From contig NW_026944383.1 in NCBI RefSeq assembly GCF_033439725.1, forward strand, positions 6,696,001 to 6,760,000: DNA of 64,000 bases, written 5' to 3'. The translations under genes were made by a program, and so were the position numbers. Of the stretch, positions 37,017 to 48,574 are shown piece by piece; position 1 is the stretch's first letter, and each line of letters begins with the position of its first letter. The notes under the pieces are model-generated. The model searched no databases. It worked only from the letters and a program-made list of their open reading frames with translations, and was not told where the DNA came from. The stretch is from Neurospora tetraspora. Lineage: Eukaryota > Ascomycota > Sordariomycetes > Sordariales > Sordariaceae.

Positions 37017-37627
37017 GGCATGGGATATTGAATGGAGCTGGTTGTGGAAATGTCATGATATGGAGAGAGTTCTGTGAGAAGGATAGGGATACATACCCGC
37101 TTTATGCAAGAGAGTCGGCCTTCATAAGAGGAGAGAAGAAGAGGAAAAAAGACTTCGATATATGGGTTTAGAAATGGCGTCAAAGATACCGATTTGTGTT
37201 TGTTGTGGAGTTTCAGGAAACCTCACTGTACATGTTTATGTGCATAAGTCGGGTTGAATTCCTCTGGAGTGTATATTAGGTGATGGTGGGAATAACTGGA
37301 CTGGACTGGACTGGACTGGTTTTTTCTTTGCTTGCAGTCTCGTTTGCATAGCGTTGTCGAAGAGGAGAGGAGAGGAGGAGTACTTGGCTTGCTATTGCTG
37401 GCTTTACTTACATCTACTTCACTTTGGTGCTTGGGGATGAGTTGAGGATACTTAACTAAGCAGGTACAGTAGAGTTAGAACAAGAAATGAAAATGAATAC
37501 ATTGTAGTTGATCAGTGTTCTACGTGATATTTCCTAGCATTGCGCTTACTAGTTCAGACGCTTCATACTTAACAATCCAGATCCCATCCCCATTCCCCCA
37601 TATTCCCACAGCATAACACGACCTCAT
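37017..37627. other. 3' intergenic region between Snt2-like and cytosine deaminase genes
   Basis: These convergent genes leave about 610 bp. It contains short tandem words (CTGGA repeats near 37298-37318, GGAGA repeats near 37360) and otherwise looks like two 3' untranslated regions. Confidence 0.5.
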
Positions 37628-38490
37628 TCACAAAACATCACCATCTCCTTTCCCCCCCCCCCCCCCCCTTTTTTTTTTTTCCTCCTTCTCCTCCCCCACC
37701 TCCCCAATATCCTCCCACCAAACCTCCGGCTTCTCCCCGATAAACCGTTCCATCAACATCCTACACTCCTGATCATCAACCACCACCACCTCCACCCCTC
37801 TCTGGCGCAGATAGTCTTCCCCTGCTGCCCTAAAAGTGCTATTCTCTCCTATCACCACTCTCGGGATTTTGTACAGCAAAATAGCTCCTGTACACATGTC
37901 GCAGGGGGAAAGGGTGGTGTACATTGTTGAGTTTGAGTAGGAGGAGGCGAGGAGGCGGCCAGCATTTAAAAGGGTGGCGGTTTCGCCCTGGTTTATAAAG
38001 GGGGTTAAGTTAAACAAACATGGATTGAAATGTGGGATGGATGGTTGGAGCAGGTGTGAAGAAGTGTAAAGTGTAAAGTGTAAGTGACGGGAGCTGCTTG
38101 TTCACAACGAACATGCAACATACATGATGAATGGGTGAACCGAGCTGGACGCGTTGGTTATGGCCGCGACCTAGAACGGTGCCGGTGCCGGTGCTGGAGA
38201 TGAGTGCTGCTCCGATCTTTTGGGATATGATTTGGGGGGGTCATTAGCACGAAGGTTATGTATGTTCATGGTAGGTTGTGGTGAGAATAGGGCTTGATCA
38301 TGTTGAAATCTGGAGGAGTTATTTTGCTATGGTTTGCTTCTTGTGATTTTCTCTCTGTGGTTTTTTACTATTTCGAGGGAGATGGGTAGGTGTTGAAGAG
38401 GATATCAAGAAGACATACAGGAATTCCCCCTTCTTCATATGATTTCTGGGCTTCCTCGTAGGCAATGGCTAGACCGGCAGCGTCGTCCAT
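37628..38490 (-). CDS. fcy1: Cytosine deaminase (FCY1-type)
   Basis: Three exons: 38490-38419, 38216-38124 and 37987-37628, giving 174 aa. The introns (202 and 136 bp) have GTATGT donors. The enzyme converts cytosine to uracil in pyrimidine salvage and is the enzyme that activates 5-fluorocytosine. After splicing the protein follows yeast Fcy1 closely: YEEGGIPIGAALIS, then GRGHNQRVQLGSPIHHGE, then LYTTLSPCDMC-like MYTTLSPCDMCTGAILLY, GENSTF and VEVVVVDD. The zinc ligands and catalytic base are His55, Glu57, Cys84 and Cys87. The yeast protein ends at WFEDIGE; here WWEDIGE is followed by about 23 extra residues (Glu/Lys then Gly) encoded by a 12-A and 17-G homopolymer, so this tail may be error-prone or variable. 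Confidence 0.93.
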
Positions 38491-40419
38491 GATGGAGGAA
38501 TTTGGGGAGGTTAAATAAGGGGTATGCTAAGACACTAACCACGGGGAAGTCATAGACTGTTCTTCAGAGAGAAGTGATGAAGGAGATAACTTCTAGAAGC
38601 AGCACCGTCGTGTTGTCACTTGACTTCAACTCGGTAAGTTCCCGTTTTCCACGTTTGATGAGCATCAGGCTGGTGAATATGTGACCTAGCACACCTTATC
38701 TCCTTGGTATCTCCATGATATTGGTGTATACCTAGCCATTGTAGCAGATCCCCCACTTCCGAGATGTCACCTCACTGCGATAAGGTGCCGTTTGCGAGGG
38801 GTATCATTCAGTTCCAAATCCAAACAACCAAACATTGAACCAGTGTACTGTAGGGCAAAGAATGGCATCTGAGCTGGGGCTCCTCGGTAAGAAGCTGGTT
38901 GCTGAGCTTGTTGTCCTGATACAGCTTGTTGCCGACGGCAGAGATGCTGGGGTTAGATATTCTAATCCATGGATCTTGTGTTTTGGTCCCAAGTACCTCT
39001 TGTACCACGGATAGACGCCCAAAGTCTTCTGGTGATCGATAAGCAGCAGCGCACGTCATTCTCGCTGGCTTCACCTGGAATCCTCTAGATGTAAGGTAAG
39101 CTCCTACCAAAAGCTGCCCCGCGATGGTGTCGAAGGGGGTCAAAAAATCGAGGGGCAAAAGGCGACATCAAGATGTTGGTGGGGTTGTTAGGAAGAACGC
39201 CTGCAGGGTTTCGAGCGGGCGCCAACTCGGATTCAGACGACAACGTGAACGTCCCCCAACAACCCAATCAGAGGCCATGAATGACACGAGTATTAGAACA
39301 GCCTTGTAAGGAAAGTGAAACACCCAAAAGAAAGATGGTAAGCAAATCTACGCTTTCACAAGATGTATGCACCATGTTCCGCATTGCGTGTGGTGAAAAG
39401 CGAAAGTTTTGAAAGTTGGGCATTTGTCACTGTCACCTTGAAGCGCACCAGCCACGATCGATTTCCATCTGCATCCCCTGAGGCTAGATTCTGCCAATGA
39501 GTGATAAAGTGGTACCTCCTTTGAGTGTGGGGAAACCTTGTCCTTCCCCCTCTCCAACGTGTGCAGTTCCCCACCGTGCAGAAAGCGGGACCAAGTACCT
39601 CATTATCGGCCCCCAATTCGGGTCAGCCACGCTCTAGAGCTTTCGATTGATTTCCATGAGGAGGGGCTGAAGAAGAACTTCCTGGGCCAGTTCACCCACT
39701 TCAGCCTCCTTCGCCGTTCCGGGTCCCCCAACGAACAAGGCGCCCGTCGCATCCCTCACTCTGCGCCTATATTCCAGGATTGCAGTGAAGATTCCGGTTT
39801 TCTGCCTTGCCTTGGTTAATATTTGAACCCTGCTGCCGCATTTTTCTCGAGAAAGTTGATCGGTCATCCCGCTATACCCACTCTTCCGTCTTCTGTAGTG
39901 TGTTTCCCTACTACAACTACGCCTCACGCCTTCCATCACTCCCATCCTTCGGCTACTTTACCAGCTATTTCCACCTCGAAGCTTCCTGCTGCTGTAGCTC
40001 CGAGCCGCGTCTGGTAGGTCCATCCCTGTTTCTGTCCGTTCCTGTTCTGCGCTTCTTTCTCGGTGCCCTGGACCGCCCCCCCGAGGCGAGCGAGGCCTGG
40101 AAGTCCCCAACTCTGCCAACCAACCCCGACTTGGGACCCCATCGGCCTTTCCCAAACCTATGCGCAAAAAGATATTTCTTTCCCTTCCATTGTCCACCGC
40201 CGCTCTTAACTTGCACCAACCATCCATTGTCTCTCTTCCCTCGACTCGACTTGCATCATTCTCGACGCGACTTCGTAGCCGCTGACCTTATCTGTCCTCC
40301 TATTAGACCGCGATTTTTATCGACTCTGACGCATCCCCATATCCGTCATTATCCCCGGAACTGATCGTCCAGAGCATTCCGAATCTTTCCAGCACACATC
40401 TCTAGACTAGACAGTCAAG
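38491..40419. other. Intergenic region upstream of cytosine deaminase and Hsp40
   Basis: The two flanking genes are divergent, so both promoters lie here. Open frames within (for example 38808-39158, minus; 39807-40364, plus) show no domain. The final 500 bp before 40420 are pyrimidine-rich and likely the promoter and leader of the Hsp40 gene. A TTCTAGAA word near 38590 resembles a minimal heat-shock element, but it is nearer to the deaminase start. Confidence 0.5.
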
Positions 40420-41848
40420 ATGGTCAAGGAAACAAAGCTCTACGAGACTCTTGGAGTAAGTCCCGCTGCTCACCGACACCGCCAGCCTGACAGGAGGAGG
40501 GGTCTAACGCCCGGAAATAGGTCAGCCCAGATGCCACTGAGGCGCAATTGAAGAAGGCATACAAGACCGGTGCCCTCAAGTACCACCCAGGTATGTCCCG
40601 CCATCCTTGCGACTTGCGCAGCCGAATGGCCTGCTGACAGCCAACGCTACAGACAAGAACGCCAACAACCCGGCTGCCGAACAAAAGTTCAAGGAGATCT
40701 CTCACGCATACGAAATCCTTTCCGACTCGCAAAAACGCGCCATCTACGATCAGTATGGCGAGGCTGGTCTCGAGGGTGGTGCGGGTGCCGGTGGCGGCAT
40801 GGCTGCCGAGGACCTGTTTGCTCAGTTCTTCGGCGGCGGTGGCTTCGGCGGCGGTCTCGGTGGTATGTTTGGCGGCATGAACCAGCAGCGTGCCCCCGCG
40901 AAGGCCAAGACTATTCACCACGTCCACCACGTCTCGCTCGAGGATATCTACCGCGGCAAGATCTCCAAGCTGGCCCTTCAGCGGTCAATCCTCTGCCCCA
41001 AGTGCGAGGGTCGTGGCGGCAAGGAGGGTGCCGTCAGGCGGTGTGCTGGCTGCGACGGCCAGGGTACCAAGATCATGATGAGGCAAATGGGTCCCATGAT
41101 CCAGCGCTTCCAGACTGTCTGCCCTGACTGCAATGGCGAAGGCGAGGTGATTAAGGAGAAGGATCGCTGCAAGCAGTGCAACGGCAAGAAGACCGTCGTC
41201 GATCGCAAGGTCCTCCACGTCCACGTCGACCGTGGCGTCAAGAGCGGTACCAAGGTTGAGTTCCGCGGTGAGGGTGACCAAGCACCTGGCATTCTCCCCG
41301 GCGACGTTGTCTTCGTCATCGAGCAGAAGCCCCACCCTCGCTTCACCCGTCAGGAGGACGACCTCCTTTACAAGTGCGAGATTGATCTCGTGACCGCCCT
41401 TGCCGGTGGAACCATTTTCATCGAGCATCTCGATGAGCGCTGGTTGAGCGTTGACATTCAACCCGGCGAGGCTATTGCGCCCGGTAAGTATTCTTCTGTC
41501 CCGCTACGTCATAAATGAGCAAGCGCTAACTGTGAGATAGGCGCCGTCAAGATGATCCGTGGCCAGGGTATGCCCTCGTACCGCCACCACGATTACGGCA
41601 ACATGTATATCCAGTTTAGCGTCAAGTTCCCCGAGAAGGGCTGGACTCAGGATCCCGAGGCCTTCGAGGCTCTTCGCAAGTACCTCCCGGCCCCCGCTGT
41701 TGTCAACGTACCGCCTCAGGACGCTATGACCGAACCTGCGGAATTGGAGGACGTTGAGGGCAGCGGAGCCGGCCGTGGCTTCTCCAACAGCCCTATGGAG
41801 GAGGATGACGAGCCCCAGGCCGAGCGTGTCCAGTGCGCCTCGCAGTAA
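40420..41848 (+). CDS. mas5: Type I Hsp40 co-chaperone (Ydj1/Mas5)
   Basis: Four exons: 40420-40455, 40521-40590, 40653-41483 and 41541-41848, giving 414 aa; the first exon has only 12 codons. The protein stimulates Hsp70 and helps import precursors into mitochondria and the ER. J domain residues 1-70 with the HPD motif at 34-36 (assembled across intron 2), then a Gly/Phe-rich region ([14 protein letters not shown]). Four zinc-finger CXXCXGXG repeats follow: [24 protein letters not shown] and a variant CKQCNGKK. The two beta-rich substrate-binding domains come next ([17 protein letters not shown]). The C-terminus CASQ is a farnesylation (CAAX) box, as in yeast Ydj1 (CASQ), which places it on the cytosolic side of ER and mitochondrial membranes. 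Confidence 0.97.
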
Positions 41849-43123
41849 GCGAGCTAATTGGGCTGGGAAGCAGTACCAACCTTTTCCATAATTCGACGAT
41901 GAATTGCGGAACAAACGACGGTCCGACAAACGTGCCATGCACTGCCATTGTTTGAGACTGGTCGTTGTGGAGGCTGGATGATTTGCAACGATACTAAATC
42001 ATTTGATGCCTTCCTGTTCCCATAATCACCCTTTACGAAGCAAATATACCCGATTGCTCGACCCTTTGTCGAGTATTGCACATTTGACGAGGCACGATGT
42101 TTCAGGGGCCGACAAAACGAAGAGTTGGAGAAAGGAACTAAAAAGGGGATATGATGCAAGGTGAAAACCGGTGATAACTAAAAGTGTGATCAAGTCGGCG
42201 CGGGTGGAAGGGATATGATCACACTTATCATACACAGAGCATCCGGACTGTCATTATCTGACATGGCTAATGGTGGAAGAAGAGGAGGGTTCAGTCTTGT
42301 TTTATGATGTTCCCCCTATTTCACCTGCGCTTTACGACATGGTGGGCTTTTACTACTATCGACGTCAAAATATATCGACACCCGGTCTTATCGGCAGGCG
42401 TTCTAGAGAGAGGATATCGGACTGATAGAATGGAAGGATGAAGGGGCATGAATATGGCATCATCATCTTATCCCCGGCTGTTTGCTTTTTCTTTCGAAGG
42501 ACACAGGAAAGGGCATGTGGCATGAGAAGGGAACAGGGAGGAAACTGCTCGATACCTGCTTATGCTACGCGTATCACAGGATTGTTGTTCGCCAGGATGT
42601 AGGAAGAAAGGGGGAAGGGGAGCTGGGTTTTTCTGGAATTGTTAGCGAAATGATTATGAGGAGTTCTGAATATCATATTCTGCTTCAGTGGTGAACTGTA
42701 TGTTGTTACGCTGTGACCTTTTGACATGTGTCCCAGAGAAGCTTCCGACGTATCGATCGAGTGCACTCAGAGTAGTCGAGACCGCGAGCCTGTCTATAGA
42801 TGAGATCAGTCGAAAAAGTCACAATAGCTTCGTCATCCAAGGCAAACCGAACGTGAATTTGAGTATCTGAAGCCGCAGAAACACATCAACCTTCCAACTG
42901 AAGTATTAGCCTCCTAGCGGCAAGTTAGAAAACCTCTCTTTCGCTGGTTATGAAAAATCAAGTAAACATGTACCTCATCTCTTCAGATTGCATCATCGCC
43001 GATACCAAAAGCACACATCCTCGCTAACATCTCATGGATTTCATACAACACGGTATTTACCTTCTTAACCATCAAGATCCTCAACAACCACTTCAGACCG
43101 GCAACGAGATGATACCCCTTACT
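41849..43123. other. Convergent 3' intergenic region (Hsp40 / iminopeptidase)
   Basis: About 1.3 kb between the ends of two convergent genes. No frame over 75 codons and no domain. Probably 3' untranslated sequence and spacer; no repeat seen. Confidence 0.5.
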
Positions 43124-44620
43124 CTAATCCAGCGTATCATCCCTCAACTTAAACAACTGCCCCAAGACCTCTTCCGTCTTGGCCCTCAGCGCACCATGGT
43201 ACATCACATTCGTCTCAAACACCTTGGTCCCCCTAACCGCCTTGGCCGTCTCCCTTGCAAAGTCCGCAGCGACATACATGTCCTCGACATAGCTGGCCGC
43301 GTAAACGGGCACCTCGTTCCGCGCCAGCTGATCCAGGTCGTAGAGCCGCGGCCAGTCGTCGTACTTGGCCAGAAGCTCGGCCGTCTCCTTCATGTCCTTC
43401 AGCTCCGGGTAGCAATCGAAGTGGGCGGGGTAGACCATTTCGCCTGAGAAGTACAGCGGTTGCTGATTTGGGGAGGGGGAGTTGAGAGCTTGGGGCACAG
43501 AGGACAGCCAGCTGAGTCCCGGCTCGGATTCGGAGAGCGTCTTGCCGACGCGGTGGGCGGCCCAGTTAGACGCCAGCCCCGGTCCGTTGGTGTAGATGGA
43601 CTCGTGAAGGACGGCGTAGATGGGGTTGGTGTCGAAGGGAACCAGCCCCTCGAAAGCGGAGCCTGCCGCGCGCGTGATGAAGTCGAACTGGTCGATGTCC
43701 ATGGCCAGCTTGAGGATGGTGCTGTGGATCAAATCCAGGCCGCCGTTCATTCCCATGCAGAGACCGATGCCGAGCAGTCTTTCGACGGTGAACTCGCCGC
43801 CGCCCGGCAGCAGGACGGGAGTTTTTTCGTCCAGGTACTGCGCTATCTTCCGGACGCGTTCCACGTCCTCGGGGAACTTCCGGTAATAGGCTTCGTTGCG
43901 CTCGATGACCTTCTTGTACAGGGCCGTGTAGACCTCCTCAGCCGTGCGCTTGACGGGAGCGAGACCGCCCGTCATAAACACCTCGCGCAACCCCTGCGGG
44001 AACTGGGACAGGTACGTCAGCGCGACGAAGCCACCGTAGGACTGACCGAAGATGGACCACTTCTTGTGACTCTCGGGGTAACCGGCAGTCAAGCAGAGGC
44101 GCACGGCCTCGGCGTCGCGGACGATGCTGTCGGCGCGGAAGTGCTTGAGGTAGTCGGCCTGCTCCTGGGGGCCGCCCAATGTGGCTAGATGCGGCTGGTT
44201 GATGGGCGTGCTCAGGCCGGTGCCGCGGTAGTCGAGGAGGAGGAGCGTGTAGCCCCTGTCCAGGGCCGTCTTGGTTAGTTGGTGGTCTTGCGGCTCTTTG
44301 TTGCCGAAGCCGGGACCGCCTTCGAGGTAGACGAGGTAAGGCTTGCGATGGTACTCCTCCAGCTCGCTGTCGGTGCGGGGCACGATGGGAGTGTCATGTT
44401 TGGTGACTTGGCGACCGAAGATCTTGAGGTTTCCGGCGGAGAGGTTGGCGTGGTTCAGGGGCACCTCGAAGGTTAGCTCTGTGACGCGTAGCTGGCCTGT
44501 TGATGTGTGTTATGAAGAGTGCCCTTGCGATGGTCTGCTCGTGTCGGGTTGCTTACCAGGGACAATGTGTGCTGTGCGACTCAACAAACGAGCTGGACGG
44601 ATGGCTTTAGCAGCCATCAT
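43124..44620 (-). CDS. Proline iminopeptidase-like alpha/beta hydrolase (S33)
   Basis: Two exons, 44620-44557 and 44496-43124, with a 60-bp intron (GTAAGC donor, CAACAG acceptor), giving 478 aa. Family members cleave N-terminal proline, or in fungi act more broadly as S33 peptidases or hydrolases. The oxyanion motif GGPG lies at residues 81-84 within LEGGPGFG, the LDYRGTGLS strand follows, and the nucleophile motif GQSYGG places the catalytic Ser at 174. The cap domain and the late VYAASYVEDMYV segment with the ensuing His (near YHG) are in the expected order. The first 22 residues are basic and could direct the protein to mitochondria, but this is not certain. Two start ATGs are adjacent; I used the first. 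Confidence 0.9.
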
Positions 44621-45751
44621 GTTGATCAGTACTTAAGGAAACCTTGGTGATGGCTGGCCCTGACGTAGGTGTTGATAGAGGTTTATAAGTTGAAAGATAA
44701 CTTGGAAGATGAAGATGATGTCGAAACAGCATCCCGGAGGCATCACGCTTATAGAAGAGTGTCATGGGTAATATCGCGGGGTGTTATATAAGAGGTAGGC
44801 TGACGGTTACAACTTCGAAGCAATACGAGGACAAAATATGGAAGGAGCAACCAACACAACAGACTCTGCATCCAACAACTGAACCTTTCAAGAACTGGTT
44901 GCCTTATGTGGTAGGCTTGATACCATGATGTATGCCTTAACACATGCCCATCGTGTCAAATTCCGGCCCATACTCTCCGCAGGTCTTGTCCCTTCCGAAG
45001 TGCCTTGAGGCACGATATAGTCAAGCACACAATGTCACACTGGCCTGATATTTGCAGATATCAAGCCGCCATATGTTTGCTTACCTTTCTCGCCCGATCT
45101 CATGATGACCTCACGGGCGATGTTGTGATGTTAGTGTTTGGTCCCCCTGTTTGTCAGGGCACTGGGCCAGGCATGCACCTGCCAGGCAGGCCAAGCCAGA
45201 CTAGGCTTGGCACAAGCCAGACTCGGGGAAGGCGATACCCAGTGGATCAAGCACTGGGAGGATACTTTGCATCCTTGAGCCAGATTCCTGGCCAGTTCTT
45301 AGCTTGGATCATCAATCTACACACATTTGCACTGCATACCCACATCACCCTGACACTGTTCCCCTTGTTGTCGGTGTTCCTGACAGTGCCAAGTGCCCTC
45401 CCCAACTGCCCCGCATGAGAAGGAGTCTGGGTGGGTCCATCGTCAACGTGGGACGCCGGCGTCGGGCAAACATGGGATGGCGGGGCTCTGCTTTTGGGCG
45501 GTGCAGTGCTCCAAAAAGTGGATCCTGTGGGATGACTAAAACCGCGGCCGAACAGCTGCGGAAAAGCCTTTCTTCTCTTCCCATTCCCGTGCATTTCACA
45601 TTCATTGGAAGACTGGAAAAGGCGGAACGAACGAGCTTGCTTTTCCGAACCTGTCACGCGGCGCAACAAAGCAAGCGGTCCATTCTCGTCCATTCTTCTT
45701 ACTTAATACCGACGAAGCTCCTCCCCGCTTCGTCGCAACAAATGCCGTGGG
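44621..45751. other. Divergent intergenic region (iminopeptidase / Cys-Pro motif gene)
   Basis: About 1.1 kb between divergent start codons, expected to hold both promoters. A GCCAGACT/AGGC short repeat cluster lies near 45180-45220. No gene or RNA is supported. Confidence 0.5.
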
Positions 45752-47583
45752 ATGAATTACCTACAACTAACCCAGACTCTAACCGAGTCCTTCATTGCCC
45801 TGGCAGATGAAGTCCAATCACTGATCGACCGCAAGACCATCCTTGAGCACAAGCTTCGCTTTGCGCACGAGCAGGTAAGGTAAAACACCTCCATTTCCTA
45901 TTCCCATTCCAACCCCCTTTTTATGATGATTTTTAGCTCTAGATCTGCCAGCTGCCTATCAACAGCACGTGGAGACAACTTCTAATGTCTGATCCAATTT
46001 ACACCCAATTGCGCTTGTCATATCCCATCTCACTTTTCGATGGCGATCACATTTGGCTAACACAGTTGCCCGCAATTTAGTACCAGTGTCTAGCCGATAA
46101 ATATGCGCCTGCAGTCCCCGAGGTAGCCGAAACGCTCGCAAAGCTCCAGCTTCCACCGGACGTGCAGCACTATTATCCTGTCGCGACCAACTCATCCGTC
46201 GTGCCCTTGCCTCGGCGCATCCAACCTGGAAACTCCCAGCACGAGATCGCCTTGCAAATCAGAGAGGGGAGAAAGGCTGCTCAGCTCATGGCCGCTGCCA
46301 TGGGAAGGGCCAGCAAACACAGTGACTCTAGCAAGGAGGCTTCCACCTCTCCCGTTACCGCCGCCGACACCATGACTACCATGTCGACCGTGCTCGAAAA
46401 GGACTTTACTGTTGAGGGGAAGAAGAAGGGCCTCCTTGCGTGTCCCTTTTCTGCTGCTGCCACGCCTCCCGCTGTCCAAGACCAAGCATCGCCCAACCTT
46501 GGTATTGGCAGTGTGACTGGCGATGGCGCCCAAGACCAAGATGCTGCTGCTGCTGCTGCTTTGAACAACGGCACCGCCGCCATGGACCCCACTCCGCACA
46601 AATCCTCTGACCCCATCTGCGCTGCCATGTACGAGGACTCGACGTCGATGCCCGCCCACACTGCTGCCTCCAAGTGTCCGATTCGATTTCTTGACAAGCA
46701 CTCTCCTGAAGAGATTGCTCGCTACGTGGAGACGCACAAGCACGAGATTCCGCGCAGTCATGAGGTTTGCGTCAGGCGCTATCAGAAGAATGAAGAGCAA
46801 GTAAGGAAGCTCGATGCCAAGTATGGGAATCTGGCCAACATGATCGAGGACCTGAGCCATCTGCACAAGCCTATGCTGCCTTCGCCAGCGACGGGAGATC
46901 AATATCAAGACCCTGAGCAAGTGGATGGAACCTCCAATGAACGAGTAGCGAACTGGGCCAAGTCTGTTTCCGCCAGTGACCCGCAAGCGCCACCGGAATA
47001 CCAAGACGATCAGAACCTCCTGCCCGTAGAAGATGAGGAAGATCGTGAAGGTCGTTTTGATCGTCCTCTGCGAGAGGTGCGTTTGGGGGAATCACCCAGT
47101 CGACCATGGGGCATTCCTGTGCCTGCCATGGAGGACCAACCCCGGAGGCAGAGGAGTCGAAGTCCAAGTCCGGTTCGGCCTGCGGTTCCTTCGATACCGC
47201 CGGCTCAAGATGGGATTCCTCACAAGAAGGGTCCAGGGGCTGGGAAGTGTCCCTTTGATCATACCAAGATGGCTGCATTTGCTTCATCTAGCACAAAGGT
47301 TGAGCAACCGCCCAAGCAGGAAGCAGTGCCGGGAGAGACAGCGCACAGGGAGACGGATCGCAAGGTCGAGCAGTCCAAACCGGTCAAGGAGCATCACATA
47401 CCACAACCTATGCCTACACCACAACCGACATTTATCAACTTGGCAGATATGCCTATGCCGAAGGCTGAGCCAGCAGGTCAGCAACAGGCCCCCGTGGTCT
47501 TCAACTTCAATGGGCCGGTCTTTATCGGATATCCTATGGAACAGGCCATTCAGTTTATGCAGCAATTTCAGGGCACCAAGTGA
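45752..47583 (+). CDS. Uncharacterised protein with three Cys-Pro (heme-regulatory-like) motifs
   Basis: Two exons, 45752-45874 and 46081-47583, with a 206-bp intron (GTAAGG donor, TTTAG acceptor), giving 541 aa. The ATG at 45752 opens an unbroken amphipathic helix (MNYLQLTQTLTESFIALADE) that continues across the splice into EHKLRFAHEQYQCLADKY, which supports both start and intron. I do not recognise the family. Visible parts: an N-terminal helical region (1-130); three Cys-Pro motifs, ACPF (Cys162), KCPI (Cys240) and KCPF (Cys431); a conserved-looking helical block after the second (SPEEIARYVETHKHEIPRSH, then a coiled coil to about residue 310); an Arg/Ser/Pro-rich linker; and a compact C-terminus (INLADMPMP...VFNFNGPVFIGYPMEQAIQF). 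No membrane segment or signal peptide. Confidence 0.8.
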
Positions 47584-47769
47584 GCAGAAAGGGGGAGAGC
47601 ATCAGTCTCTTGTATTTGTTCGTTGTCATATATCTATCAGGAGCAGGCGAGCGTGTTAGTTAAGGGTTGGGTTTTGAAACTTGTCATGGTGGTTGTTTTG
47701 GCTTAACCGGGTTTGCAATGGATGGCGAGGAGTTCAACGGCTGCATCATTCCTCATATAATCATATAAT
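47584..47769. other. 3' flank of the Cys-Pro motif gene
   Basis: Short 3' untranslated and spacer sequence before the inverted-repeat element. ATAATCATATAATC just before the element is a short direct duplication. Confidence 0.45.
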
Positions 47770-48195
47770 CCATAGCGCGCCACGGGGGTTTGAGAAAATG
47801 ATCCTCGGGATGTTCTCGTAACTGTAAAATACATTTCGAGACGATTTTGGCCTGGAACTGATCCATGGATCAGTTTGAAACGTTAAGATCATCTCCAAGA
47901 CGGCCCTAATACCGTTTTCCGAACCAAAATCTTTTACTTCGGCAAAATCGGCTTCTTGGAAAATGATCCCGAAAAGCATCCCTTAAATGAAATATTTCTA
48001 TTTGGGATTAATTCAAGAAAAGGACCATCATTAAGGTCGTTTTACCAAAGAAGTCGGCCCCTAAACATTGATAATTCAGGAAGGAACTGATCCATGGATC
48101 AGTTTCAATACAAAATCATACACTCGGCTGGAGAATTTTACAGTTACCAGAACATCCCGAGGATGGTTTTCTAAAACCCCCGTGGCGCGCTATGG
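47770..48195. mobile_element. MITE-like element with about 60-bp terminal inverted repeats
   Basis: The left end (CCATAGCGCGCCACGGGGGT...) and the reverse complement of the right end are nearly identical for about 60 bp, down to AACTGTAAAAT. Each arm then carries the same 20-bp palindrome AACTGATCCATGGATCAGTT at an almost symmetrical distance from its end (47856-47875 and 48085-48104). The core has no coding capacity. An AT dinucleotide flanks both ends and could be a target duplication or part of the repeat. The element still holds many CpA and TpG, so it is not heavily RIP-mutated, consistent with its short length. The parent transposon is unknown. Confidence 0.85.
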
Positions 48196-48574
48196 ATGAC
48201 AGGCTTCTCGGAAGATACCTTGATAGCATAAAGCAAATATCATTTCACAATATTTATATGTTCTCTAGTGCCGTCTATCTACCTGTGTCTCTCTCACTAT
48301 TTCTTCTAGTAATCGATATGATCTCTAGACATGGAACCAGTTACTAACCAAGGACGCCGTCAAAACAAATGATGTGATCAAAGCAAAAACGCAAATGCTC
48401 CCAAAATGCGCCTTAGAACACCTATTGCTTTCCCCATTTTCTATACGCGATGACGCCGCCCGCTTGCTCGCTCCTTTTTGTGCAATTATGCGACAACCTC
48501 AGAAGGTAAAGACAAAAGAGATCAACCCCTGCACAAAAGAAACCTAAAACAACTTCTCCTAAACAAGATCAACA
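48196..48574. other. Spacer between the MITE and the Tvp38-like gene
   Basis: Non-coding; the right part is likely the 3' untranslated region of the minus-strand gene that ends at 48575. Confidence 0.45.
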
